DNA of 18,300 bases from Thiotrichaceae bacterium (GCA_027008885.1 JALVDQ010000011.1:1-18300), one strand, 5' to 3'. Shown: positions 7,446 to 14,459, numbered from the stretch's first letter. Notes: a model not told the origin generated them from the sequence alone. Numbers and translations: made by a program.

Positions 7446-8403
7446 CTTGATACAAATCCGGCTCGTTCTGCGGGCGTGTGCGAAACCATTTCATTTGCCA
7501 CATATATTGTTCCGGGTGCTGTTTTATTAATTTTTCCAGGGCATGATTGAGTAATTTTGCATCGCTTTCAGGGTCGCCACCGGGGTAGTTTTTTAGGGGC
7601 GCAAGAACTTCTGTCCTGTATTTTTTCAGATCTGTGTCAAACCAGCAAAAAACAGGAAGAGCCACTGCCTTGCCCATTCTGGCAATGCGTGCCGTTGTTG
7701 TGAGTGTTGCTTTTTGCTTGCCAAAGAAAGGGGCAAACACGGCGTTTTTTATTCCCAGGTCTTCATCAGGCAGAAAAATCATCAGGCGTTCTGGAACCAG
7801 TGCCTTTACCAGCTTGCGCAGACCCTGGTCTCTTGAAACCACAAATTTGGCAAAGCGGCAGCGACCTTTGGCAATCATCCAGTCCATCAGTGCGTTTTTT
7901 GAGGTTTTATAAGAGCCGTAAATGGTGTAATGAGAACCTAATGCAGCGGGCGCAAATTCCAGCATTACGCTATGTGCCAGCAAGATCATAATACTTTGCC
8001 TGTTTTTTATTGCCTGCTCGATATGCTGCTTGCCCTCTATATCCAGCATTTTCGACAGACGGTGTTTGCTGGCAAAAAAAAGCAGGCTGTAATCAAGCAT
8101 TGCGCAGGCGTACCACTGCATATTCTGCCGGATTAGGTGCTCTCGCTGTATTGCAGTTTGTTCAGGGAAAGCGATTTCCAGATTGGTTGCGATAATATTC
8201 CGGCGTTTTTTATTATTGGCATAGTTGTAATTGCCTATTTGACGACCCAGAGCATGACGCAAAGACACTGGAAGTTGAGCCAACACAAACATAAAACCCA
8301 GTAATAGCCACGACGACCAGTAGCGGGGGTGAAGCAGTGAAAGGCTAAAACCTATGCCGCATGATTCTGTATCATTTTTGGCTTTAGTTCTGGCTTTGCT
8401 CAT
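7435..8403 (-). CDS. LpxL/HtrB-family lipid A biosynthesis acyltransferase
   Basis: A 322-residue inner-membrane acyltransferase that by family transfers a secondary acyl chain to lipid A. A hydrophobic anchor lies at about 28-46. The catalytic HX4E motif is H144-SVML-E149, matching the LpxL type, and SRDQGLRKLVK (190-200), FLPDEDLG (210-217) and APFFGKQKATLTTTARIA (224-241) are family landmarks. LpxL, LpxM and LpxP cannot be separated by eye, so no symbol is given. The ATG overlaps the TGA of the CinA-like gene by four bases (ATGA), so it is the last gene of a coupled minus-strand operon. The final residues (YQGRR and stop) are encoded inside a 7-bp tandem array, suggesting that the natural C-terminus may have been reshaped. 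Confidence 0.92.
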   Translation of the reverse strand: MSKARTKAKNDTESCGIGFSLSLLHPRYWSSWLLLGFMFVLAQLPVSLRHALGRQIGNYNYANNKKRRNIIATNLEIAFPEQTAIQREHLIRQNMQWYACAMLDYSLLFFASKHRLSKMLDIEGKQHIEQAIKNRQSIMILLAHSVMLEFAPAALGSHYTIYGSYKTSKNALMDWMIAKGRCRFAKFVVSRDQGLRKLVKALVPERLMIFLPDEDLGIKNAVFAPFFGKQKATLTTTARIARMGKAVALPVFCWFDTDLKKYRTEVLAPLKNYPGGDPESDAKLLNHALEKLIKQHPEQYMWQMKWFRTRPQNEPDLYQGRR

Positions 8404-9155
8404 TTTTTACAGCGAAATTGATATTCAATTTTGATTTCGGTAAGGCGTTGTTGAAGCCATTTGGCAGCTTTCTCGACATCAGGCTGCGATCCTTTTAAGC
8501 CAAAGTCGATTAAATTACCACGATGTTTCATGCTTGGCAGGCTGGACAGGTTTACCTCGGGAAAGCGCTCCAGAAGCTCTTCCATCAAATCCATAATGTG
8601 GCTTTCATGTACGCCCTTAATATCCCAGCGCCATTCAACATCAGGGGTTTTATTAAAGAGATGGGTGTAATAGGTATCCAGCACCCACTCCATCATTGGC
8701 CATGCCATATCAGGAAAGCCTGGCACAAAATGGTGCTGTTCAACTTTAAAGCCCGGAACCTGGTTGACCGGATTTGGAATAATACTGGCTTTTTCCGGTA
8801 ATTCACTCATTTTGATACGGTGCGGATAGGCATCATCGGCAAAACGCTGTTCAATTAACTTTACAGCTTCAGGGTGTGCTACCAATTTTTGCCCAAAGGC
8901 TTTTGCTGCGCTGGCACGGGTGAGGTCATCAGGTGTTGCGCCAATTCCGCCAAAACTGAAAACCAGATCATCTGTGGGAATGGTTTGCTTCAGGGTTGCT
9001 ACAATTTCTTCTTCACTGTCACCAATGATACGCACCCAGTTAAGCGACATGCCTCTGGCTTTCAGTAATTCTATGGCTTTTGGCATGTGTTTATCCTGCC
9101 GCAAGCCATTTAGAAGCTCGTCGCCAATAAGAATCAGACCGGTTTGCTGTTTCAT
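8400..9155 (-). CDS. CinA N-terminal-like / MoCF-biosynthesis domain protein (COG1058 type)
   Basis: The 251-residue protein carries the molybdopterin-binding-like fold found in CinA and MoeA/MogA: LILIGDELLNG (7-17), SFGGIGATPDDLTR (67-80) and FVPGFPDMAWPMM (143-155). The C-terminal CinA amidohydrolase domain is absent, so it corresponds to the stand-alone form found in many proteobacteria. A nucleotide pyrophosphatase-type activity is known for some relatives, but this protein's substrate is unknown. Both ends overlap neighbours by four bases (the hemH stop upstream and the acyltransferase start downstream), so translation is likely coupled. The name 'competence/damage-inducible' is historical and does not prove a competence role. 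Confidence 0.88.
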   Translation of the reverse strand: MKQQTGLILIGDELLNGLRQDKHMPKAIELLKARGMSLNWVRIIGDSEEEIVATLKQTIPTDDLVFSFGGIGATPDDLTRASAAKAFGQKLVAHPEAVKLIEQRFADDAYPHRIKMSELPEKASIIPNPVNQVPGFKVEQHHFVPGFPDMAWPMMEWVLDTYYTHLFNKTPDVEWRWDIKGVHESHIMDLMEELLERFPEVNLSSLPSMKHRGNLIDFGLKGSQPDVEKAAKWLQQRLTEIKIEYQFRCKK

Positions 9156-10264
9156 ATTTTGGCACCTTTGGCAATCGCCAGCTTTTTTGATGTTTGATTA
9201 TTTTTTTCGACCACCGAGGCACTCCAGTCTTTGCTTGTTTCCTTCCAGCCCTGGGTGTGTTTCTGGATCAGGTCAGATAAAACGTGAATGTGTTCGGGCA
9301 TATTATTTAACGCAGGAATGTAGTGATAGTTTTCACCCCCCGCATTTAAAAAATATTCACGGTTTTCACCATTAATTTCTTCAAGAGTCTCAAGGCAATC
9401 TGCCGGAAATCCCGGACAGATCACATCGACTGACTTGATACCTTCTGCCGCTAGTGATTTCAGTGTTTCATCAGTATAGGGTTTAAGCCATTCTGCCTTG
9501 CCAAAACGGGATTGAAAGGTAACTTTCCACTGAGTGTCTTTCAGATACAGTTTTTTTGCCAGCAAGCGTGCGCTCTTGTGACACTGGCAAAAATAAGGAT
9601 CACCCAGATCAAGGTTGCGCCTGGGCAAGCCGTGAAACGACATGATCAGCATTTCGCCTGCGGTGTTTTTACGCCAGTGCTCCTTGACGCTTTTCGCAAG
9701 GCAGTCAATATAAGCGGGAAAATCATGGTATTGATTGATAAAGCGTAGCTCGGGAATCCAGCGCCATCCTGCCATTACCCTGGCGATTTCATCAAAGGTG
9801 GTTGCTGTTGTGGTCGCGGAATATTGAGGATAAAGCGGAAATACCAGAATCCTGCGGGCTCCCTTTTGCTGTAACGCTTCCAGCCCACTTTTGATAGAGG
9901 GATTCCCATAGCGCATGGCAAGCTGAACCTGTACCGGACCGCTGAAACGGGTCTCCATTTCCTGCTGTAACAGCTTGCTCTGTTGCAGACTAATACTCAA
10001 GAGTGGTGAGCCTTCATCAGTCCAGACTTTCTGATAGTTTTTGGCACTCTCCGCAGGGCGTTTTCTTAATACAAACCCATGTAAAATGGGGAGCCAGATG
10101 AGACGGGGTATTTCAACGACTCTGCGATCTGACAAGAATTGTGACAAATATTTGCGTACCGCAGAGGGCGTTGCTTCTTCCGGTGTACCTAAATTGACCA
10201 GTAAAACACCCGTACATTCCATTTTTCCATGAAAAAATGAGTCATCCCCTTTAACTGAAGCCAC
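9152..10264 (-). CDS. hemH: Ferrochelatase HemH
   Basis: HemH inserts Fe(II) into protoporphyrin IX, the last step of protoheme synthesis, at the membrane or in the cytoplasm. The 370-residue protein has the family start VLLVNLGTPEE (20-30), YLSQFLSDRRVVE (39-51), the PLYPQYSATTTAT segment (143-155), the catalytic histidine H211 in MSFHGLP and the second active-site acid, probably E292, in DCLETLEEI. Four cysteines (226, 228, 283, 290) are present. The start is GTG at 10264, supported by GAGGAAG at 10269-10275 with a 4-base gap; an internal ATG at residue 15 is less well served. The C-terminus beyond about 340 is a polar tail. It overlaps the CinA-like gene by four bases and follows ycgL by 37 bases. 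Confidence 0.97.
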   Translation of the reverse strand: MASVKGDDSFFHGKMECTGVLLVNLGTPEEATPSAVRKYLSQFLSDRRVVEIPRLIWLPILHGFVLRKRPAESAKNYQKVWTDEGSPLLSISLQQSKLLQQEMETRFSGPVQVQLAMRYGNPSIKSGLEALQQKGARRILVFPLYPQYSATTTATTFDEIARVMAGWRWIPELRFINQYHDFPAYIDCLAKSVKEHWRKNTAGEMLIMSFHGLPRRNLDLGDPYFCQCHKSARLLAKKLYLKDTQWKVTFQSRFGKAEWLKPYTDETLKSLAAEGIKSVDVICPGFPADCLETLEEINGENREYFLNAGGENYHYIPALNNMPEHIHVLSDLIQKHTQGWKETSKDWSASVVEKNNQTSKKLAIAKGAKI

Positions 10265-10268
10265 AATA

Positions 10269-10275
10269 CTTCCTC
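10269..10275 (-). promoter_or_regulatory. Ribosome binding site deciding the hemH GTG start
   Basis: On the reverse strand GAGGAAG lies four bases before a GTG. No comparable site precedes the later in-frame ATG, so the GTG start is preferred. Confidence 0.65.
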
Positions 10276-10301
10276 AACATGTCACTATCTCCTGCTTAAT
10301 C

Positions 10302-10565
10302 TTAGTTATATTCTTTTCTCTCAGGAATCTCGTTTTTTGCTGGAGGCATCTGTAAAAAATAGCCATTCTCCTGCATTATTCTCATGACCTCTTTGGCTTC
10401 TGCCCTGACCAGTTTGCGATCTTCATTCAGATCAAATTCAAATGAAAAACTAAAATTACCAAGCAATTTGACCAGGGAATCAGGAACATCGTCAAAAACA
10501 TCTTTTTCCCTTATGTAAAGATACATGCCAGGTTTGCTATTGCTACGATAGACAAAACAATTCAT
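10302..10565 (-). CDS. ycgL: YcgL-domain protein
   Basis: An 87-residue protein that aligns from memory with the YcgL family: the start CFVYRSNSKPGMYLYI (3-18), a VPDSLVKLLG segment (27-36), a KLVRAEAKEVMRIMQENGY stretch (51-69) and the ending FLQMPP (70-75). These small cytoplasmic proteins are restricted mainly to gammaproteobacteria and have no established biochemical function. The ATG start overlaps the TGA stop of the upstream membrane protein gene by four bases, and hemH follows after 37 bases. It is slightly shorter than the E. coli protein at the C-terminus. Confidence 0.9.
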   Translation of the reverse strand: MNCFVYRSNSKPGMYLYIREKDVFDDVPDSLVKLLGNFSFSFEFDLNEDRKLVRAEAKEVMRIMQENGYFLQMPPAKNEIPERKEYN

Positions 10566-11278
10566 TTGACCACAGCTTTTTTAATCATTAAACGCAAGTG
10601 TTTGATATTGGCGACAGGAAATTCATTTTCAACTGAAATTTCACCCCCTGATTGCAGAAAGATACTGTTCTCGGAAACCCGGCTAATTCTGCCCTCAAGC
10701 AATTCATTTTTATTGGTAACCAGTTGCACGATGCGGTTCTTTAAGGTTTTTAGCTTGTCCACAGGCACCTCTTCAAAAGAAAGCCTGTAAAGCGCCCTGG
10801 CTGGCAACGCCTGTAATTCATTATCGTTTACGAGCCTTTGTATATTGGCAAAAGGCATGGCTGCCTCTTCCTCATCATCATTTGACGGACGTATAACGGT
10901 TGTTCCCACAATTTGCTTTGCTGTCTGGTTTACAGAGATGGATGGAGTAGCAAGAGCCGCATGCTGACTTCCGCCCTGTTGCCGAGCGGATACCTGATTA
11001 TTTTTACCCACTCCCGAATTAAACAGGAGGCGCTTTATATTGGCATCCGCACCGAAAAACCAGCTTGCCGCAAAAATAGCAATCCCCAGCACGCTAATCA
11101 TTAGTTTTTTACTGGTTTTATGCCATAAAGAAGGCACTGTCACAATGTTTAAAACAGGTAACACTGAAATAAGACCCGTGACAAAATGATGCCTGAATCC
11201 GGCAAGCACAAAAGCCAGGTAGCCTGTTAAAAAAAGTAAAACGCCGAGTCCGGCAGTTATTGTTAGTACTAATTCCAT
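10562..11278 (-). CDS. Uncharacterised membrane protein with a soluble C-terminal domain
   Basis: I do not recognise this 238-residue protein. Three hydrophobic segments (about 5-27, 31-50 and 59-76) are followed by a low-complexity linker rich in Q, S, N and acidic residues (90-140) and a soluble domain. The last 50 residues alternate hydrophobic strands (IVQLVTNK, LLEGRISRV, SIFLQSGG, IKHLRLM), which suggests a small beta-barrel of Sm or SH3 type; that is inference only. The ATG has a GAGGTG site rather far upstream (about 12 bases). It is the first gene of the five-gene minus-strand cluster and overlaps ycgL by four bases. The 68-bp region to comM must contain divergent promoters. Confidence 0.75.
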   Translation of the reverse strand: MELVLTITAGLGVLLFLTGYLAFVLAGFRHHFVTGLISVLPVLNIVTVPSLWHKTSKKLMISVLGIAIFAASWFFGADANIKRLLFNSGVGKNNQVSARQQGGSQHAALATPSISVNQTAKQIVGTTVIRPSNDDEEEAAMPFANIQRLVNDNELQALPARALYRLSFEEVPVDKLKTLKNRIVQLVTNKNELLEGRISRVSENSIFLQSGGEISVENEFPVANIKHLRLMIKKAVVK

Positions 11279-11346
11279 GCGTTTATTGTATCACCTCTTA
11301 TCTGGCTTCTGTATGTTGAATTTTGCTATTCTGATAAAATTCTCAA

Positions 11347-12855
11347 ATGAATCTTGCCATAGTTTATAGTCGAACCAATGATGGAATTGATGCACCACAG
11401 GTTACTGTCGAGGTGCATCTTGGTAATGGTCTGCCAGCATTCAGCATTGTTGGTTTGCCTGAAATGGCAGTCAGGGAAAGCAAGGACAGGGTGCGTGCAG
11501 CAATTATCAATTCAAATTTTGAATTTCCCGCGAAACGCATTACCGTCAATCTGGCACCCGCTGATATTCCCAAAGATGGCGGACGATTTGATTTGCCTAT
11601 CGCGCTTGGGATTCTGGCAGCATCGGCACAGATTTCCGCGCAGGTATTATCCCAATATGAATTTATCGGCGAGCTTTCACTGGGCGGACAATTGCGTGCT
11701 GTCAAAGGTGTATTGCCAACCGCCTATGCTGTAAACCAGAGCAGACGCGCCCTCATTCTTCCTGAAGAGAATGCAGACGAAGCCGGGCTGATTAAAGAAC
11801 TAACAGTTTATTCGGCAAATCACCTGTTGCAAATCTGCTCTCACCTGAATGGCATTGAAAAGCTCTGCCCCTATACACCAGCCAATATTTCTCACAAGCC
11901 AAGCTACAATCTTGATCTTTCTGAAGTAAAAGGTCAGTTTCAGGCAAAAAGAGCTTTGGAGATTGCAGCCGCAGGGGGTCATAATCTTCTTATGATCGGA
12001 CCACCAGGCACTGGAAAAACCATGCTGGCTACTCGTCTGGCAACCATTTTGCCACCCATGACAGAAGCTGAGGCACTGGAGGCAGCAACGATTGCCTCTA
12101 TCAGCGATCAGGGCTTTGATGCCTCAAGCTGGGGCTTGCGCACGGTGCGCGACCCACACCATACCTCATCCGGTGTTGCTCTGGTTGGTGGTGGCGCCAA
12201 GGTACGACCGGGTGAGATATCACTGGCTCATCATGGCATATTATTTCTGGACGAGCTGGTTGAATTTGATCGCAAGGTTCTGGATGTTCTGCGCGAACCC
12301 CTGGAAACAGGAAAAATAACCATATCCCGTGCAGCAAGACAGGCAAGTTATCCTGCCCAGTTTCAGTTAATTGCTGCCATGAATCCCTGCCCGCAGGGTT
12401 GTGATACCCATGCAAGCTGCCAATGTTCAGCAGAACAAAAACGCCGTTATCGTGAAAAACTCTCAGCACCCTTTCTCGACAGGATAGACCTGCAAATAGA
12501 AGTCTTGCGTCTGCCCCGGGAAGACCTCTTAAAACCTGGAAAGGGAGAATCCAGCAAACAGGTACGCAAAAGAGTGATTGCAGCAAGAGAGCGACAATTA
12601 AAAAGACAGAATAAAGCCAATCGCTTTTTGACTAACAGTGAAATAGAAAAGTATTGCCAGTTAAGCCCGAAAGATGAAGCACTACTGGCACAAATAATTG
12701 ACAAATTCAAACTTTCCGCGCGTGCCTATCACCGCATTCTGAAAGTCGCCCGCAGCATAGCGGATCTTGAAGGAGCGCAACAGATACAAACAGTCCACCT
12801 CAGCGAGGTCATGTCTTACAGGGCAATGGACAGGGCGCAACAGGGTGCAGCATAA
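11347..12855 (+). CDS. comM: ComM/YifB-family AAA+ ATPase (Mg-chelatase-like)
   Basis: A 502-residue protein matching ComM/YifB. In naturally competent bacteria ComM is a hexameric branch-migration helicase that helps integrate incoming DNA during transformation. It has an N-terminal ChlI-like domain (about 20-140, with NGLPAFSIVGLPE and NLAPADIPKDGGRFDLPIALG), Walker A GPPGTGKT (218-225), GGGAKVRPGEISLAHHG (281-297), Walker B ILFLDE (298-303) and a four-cysteine cluster at 348, 352, 358 and 360. Small departures from the common consensus are LVEF for LPEF after Walker B and RTVRDPHH before it. No strong ribosome site precedes the ATG. The gene is convergent with the SPOR protein, with 23 bases between them and no clear terminator. 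Pili and the CinA-like gene in the same window fit, but do not prove, competence. Confidence 0.95.
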   Translation: MNLAIVYSRTNDGIDAPQVTVEVHLGNGLPAFSIVGLPEMAVRESKDRVRAAIINSNFEFPAKRITVNLAPADIPKDGGRFDLPIALGILAASAQISAQVLSQYEFIGELSLGGQLRAVKGVLPTAYAVNQSRRALILPEENADEAGLIKELTVYSANHLLQICSHLNGIEKLCPYTPANISHKPSYNLDLSEVKGQFQAKRALEIAAAGGHNLLMIGPPGTGKTMLATRLATILPPMTEAEALEAATIASISDQGFDASSWGLRTVRDPHHTSSGVALVGGGAKVRPGEISLAHHGILFLDELVEFDRKVLDVLREPLETGKITISRAARQASYPAQFQLIAAMNPCPQGCDTHASCQCSAEQKRRYREKLSAPFLDRIDLQIEVLRLPREDLLKPGKGESSKQVRKRVIAARERQLKRQNKANRFLTNSEIEKYCQLSPKDEALLAQIIDKFKLSARAYHRILKVARSIADLEGAQQIQTVHLSEVMSYRAMDRAQQGAA

Positions 12856-12878
12856 CGCAACATAAGCAGGAAAGATCG

Positions 12879-13298
12879 TCAGGGAAGATAAATCACAATA
12901 CTTCTTTTAACATAGCGATTATGGGGGTAGCGGCGTTTCAGCTTGTCTTTAATTGCAACCGCTTCTGACTTGTAGGAATAAGGTCCGATTCTTACCTTGT
13001 AAATAGGTCTGCCTCTTAACTCGGTTGACAGCACAAAGGCCGAATACCCGTCTCTGGCAAAATCATACATAAGCTGCTTTGCCTGCCTGAGATCACGGGT
13101 TGCCATCAGCTGCACCCCATAACCTGTATAATTCGGCTCACTGATTATGGTTTCTGTCACAGTGGTGGCAATAGAGGAAACCTTATTTTTGATGACCGCT
13201 CTTTTTTTAAAGGCATACAATATAAGCAGGATAACAGCCCCCGCGATCACCGCTATTGTGAACTTACTCAGCTTTCCATTTTGTTTTTTCATCATCAT
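12879..13298 (-). CDS. Small SPOR-domain inner-membrane protein
   Basis: With the first ATG chosen, the protein has 139 residues: a short basic cytoplasmic tail, one membrane segment (about 14-30) and a periplasmic SPOR domain (about 59-132). SPOR landmarks are GYGVQLMATRD, ARDGYSAFVL, GRPIYKVRIGPY and spaced alanines. SPOR domains bind denuded glycan strands of peptidoglycan, often at the division septum, so a cell-wall role is likely. The start is one of three consecutive ATGs (13298, 13295, 13292); GGGA at 13302-13305 best suits the first two. A TTG at 13310 could extend it by four residues but would overlap that ribosome site. It is monocistronic and convergent with comM. Confidence 0.85.
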   Translation of the reverse strand: MMMKKQNGKLSKFTIAVIAGAVILLILYAFKKRAVIKNKVSSIATTVTETIISEPNYTGYGVQLMATRDLRQAKQLMYDFARDGYSAFVLSTELRGRPIYKVRIGPYSYKSEAVAIKDKLKRRYPHNRYVKRSIVIYLP

Positions 13299-13331
13299 AA
13301 GTCCCTTCAATGCTCTTCCATTAGCACCTAT

Positions 13332-13360
13332 AAGATAGAACGTCGCTTGTTAAAAATCAA
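13332..13360 (-). promoter_or_regulatory. Probable sigma-70 promoter of the SPOR-domain gene
   Basis: On the reverse strand TTGATT (13355-13360) and TATCTT (13332-13337) are separated by exactly 17 bases, each matching four of six consensus positions. A start point near 13325 would give a leader of about 30 bases. Confidence 0.4.
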
Positions 13361-13494
13361 TGATTTGTATTATTAAGAGGCAATATTAGGAACAATTAGG
13401 GAAGAATAAGAATCTTCTCTGGTACTGGTTCTAAGTGCCCAAACAAAATTTCGTTTCCTGTTTTTTTGATAATCAAGGCATTACGGCGGGAGTA

Positions 13495-13510
13495 TAGGAG
13501 CCTGTCCGAG
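13495..13510 (+). repeat. MITE-type terminal repeat, isolated copy
   Basis: TAGGAGCCTGTCCGAG matches the terminal repeats at 17021-17143 at nearly every position. A weak inverted partner, GACAGGGGCTA (13531-13541), lies just downstream. The segment 13510-13558 that follows is also found inverted and diverged at 16958-17006. Confidence 0.55.
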
Positions 13511-13581
13511 CAATAACAAGAAGATCAGAAGACAGGGGCTAAATTATTAGATTAATTTTTAGCGGGTACTTAAAAAAACAG

Positions 13582-13675
13582 TGTAAATAAAAATGCCTCT
13601 TTGCGGGGAACAAAGAGGCATGGAGATTGAGATCGGTAGTCATTTTATTTTTATTTATTAGCTAAACTACTCTTT
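13582..13675. ncRNA. Putative structured RNA element, copy 1
   Basis: Reading the plus strand: GTAAATAAA, then a perfect 11-bp stem ATGCCTCTTTG/CAAAGAGGCAT with loop CGGGGAA, a spacer ending GGTAG, then an AT-rich box inside a GTAGT/ACTAC stem. Read on the minus strand, the first hairpin is followed by TTTTTATTT, like an intrinsic terminator, which would make this a small RNA with an AT-rich middle and a CCCC loop. The direction is therefore open. The element recurs at 13839-13932. I recognise no known RNA family. Confidence 0.45.
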
Positions 13676-13694
13676 ACCTCAGGTTTAACCAGGT

Positions 13695-13736
13695 TTTTAC
13701 TTATGTGTGTAGTCGCATTTACTGACATAAGTAAAA
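13695..13736. repeat. Perfect 12-bp inverted repeat between the structured elements
   Basis: TTTTACTTATGT (13695-13706) is the exact reverse complement of ACATAAGTAAAA (13725-13736), with an 18-base spacer that can pair further (AGT/ACT). Confidence 0.7.
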
Positions 13737-13787
13737 TTTGTAAACAGATAACTAACCGTATAATCCTGCTTAGTTACCTGTTATACC

Positions 13788-13835
13788 CTTCGTGCTTAAA
13801 AATATGCTCAGATTGAGGCATTATTAAGCACGAAG
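13788..13835. repeat. Perfect 12-bp inverted repeat with nested inner stem
   Basis: CTTCGTGCTTAA (13788-13799) pairs with TTAAGCACGAAG (13824-13835). Inside, ATGCTCA pairs with TGAGGCAT with one bulged base, giving a long hairpin. No T-run follows on either strand, so it does not look like a simple terminator. Confidence 0.7.
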
Positions 13836-13838
13836 AAC

Positions 13839-13932
13839 GTAAATAAAGTGTGTCTCCAAGCCGGGGAAAGCAAAGAGACACGTATGAGACTGGTAGTTAT
13901 TTTATTTTTATTTATTAGCTAAACTACTCTCC
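13839..13932. ncRNA. Putative structured RNA element, copy 2
   Basis: GTAAATAAA is followed by a stem GTGTCTC/GAGACAC that encloses a CGGGGAA-containing loop, then a spacer ending GGTAG and an AT-rich box that matches copy 1 at 35 of 36 bases, bounded by GTAGTT/AACTAC. Compared with copy 1 the outer stem differs on both sides while pairing is kept. On the plus strand a weak hairpin (TCAAACT/AGTTTGA, 13958-13973) followed by T-rich sequence lies just beyond; on the minus strand the GTGTCTC stem precedes ACTTTATTTA. Confidence 0.45.
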
Positions 13933-13957
13933 GCCTCGGGGCCTACTAAATTCCTTT

Positions 13958-13990
13958 TCAAACTTCAGTTTGATTTTATTGTTGTTATTC
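13958..13990 (+). terminator. Weak intrinsic-terminator-like hairpin
   Basis: TCAAACT and AGTTTGA form a 7-bp stem around two bases, followed by TTTTATTGTTGTTATT. The stem is AT-rich and the loop tight, so it is weak. It would end a plus-strand transcript of the second structured element. Confidence 0.25.
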
Positions 13991-14119
13991 CTTTTTTCTT
14001 ATGTCTTTAGATATGCAAGCGCAATGCCAAGTTACCAAATAAGCAATCTATCTTATTGTATTTAATCAATTTTTAAGAATCTCAAGAGAGCAGAACAAGG
14101 ATTGATTTATTGTCATAAA

Positions 14120-14146
14120 CTGACACTTAATGACTATTAGTGTCAG
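14120..14146. repeat. Perfect inverted repeat CTGACACT/AGTGTCAG
   Basis: CTGACACT (14120-14127) and AGTGTCAG (14139-14146) pair perfectly, and TAAT/ATTA can extend the stem inward with one bulge. No clear T-run follows. It could be a bidirectional terminator or an operator. Confidence 0.5.
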
Positions 14147-14200
14147 CTTTAAACGCTACTTGAATGCCAGCACAAATTTAACTGACATCCACACAAAAAA

Positions 14201-14263
14201 AGACAAACAAAAGTATGGCACCATGCTGAATTAGGCACGCCAGTTCAATCAGTGCATTAGCAA
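14201..14263 (+). repeat. About 60-bp direct duplication, left copy
   Basis: This block, containing GGCACCATGCTGAAT and ending CAATCAGTGCATTAGCAA, is repeated at 14399-14459 with small differences. The two copies flank the C-rich repeat and the 7-bp array. Confidence 0.75.
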
Positions 14264-14290
14264 AAATATATAAAAACAGGGGGGATGGGT
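14262..14290 (-). repeat. C-rich short repeat, third copy, reverse orientation
   Basis: On the reverse strand it reads ACCCATCCCCCCTGTTTTT then ATATATTTTT. It joins the 7-bp array exactly as the copy at 7027 joins its two 7-bp units. Confidence 0.8.
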
Positions 14291-14291
14291 G

Positions 14292-14401
14292 ACAGAGGAC
14301 AGAGGACAGAGGACGGAGGACAGAGGACAGAGGACAGAGGACAGAGGACAGAGGACAGAGGACAGAGGACAGAGGACAGAGGACAGAGGACAGAGGACAG
14401 A
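14292..14401 (+). repeat. Tandem array of 15 ACAGAGG units
   Basis: Fifteen 7-bp units (14292-14396) plus a partial sixteenth. All are ACAGAGG except the fourth, ACGGAGG. Because 7 is not a multiple of 3, open frames cross the array on both strands as 7-residue repeats, but these have no other gene-like features. Copy number is likely to vary between strains. Confidence 0.95.
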
Positions 14402-14459
14402 CAAGAGTATGGGCACCATGCTGAATCAGACTACACCAGTCCAATCAGTGCATTAGCAA
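14399..14459 (+). repeat. About 60-bp direct duplication, right copy
   Basis: Matches 14201-14263 from AGACAA to CATTAGCAA with a few substitutions and short gaps. Its left end merges with the last partial unit of the 7-bp array. Confidence 0.75.

Noticed and set aside
13759..13764. TATAAT as a -10 box on the plus strand before structured element 2
   Set aside because: The only -35 candidate (TTGTAA) is 15 bases away, and the hexamer lies in the loop of an inverted repeat; not strong enough to list as a promoter.
13582..13932. Cyclic-di-GMP (GEMM) riboswitch, suggested by GCAAAG and GGTAG in copy 2
   Set aside because: Copy 1 lacks GCAAAG, the paired regions do not follow the GEMM layout and no gene follows on the plus strand.
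14285..14401. CRISPR array
   Set aside because: The repeats are 7 bp with no spacers.
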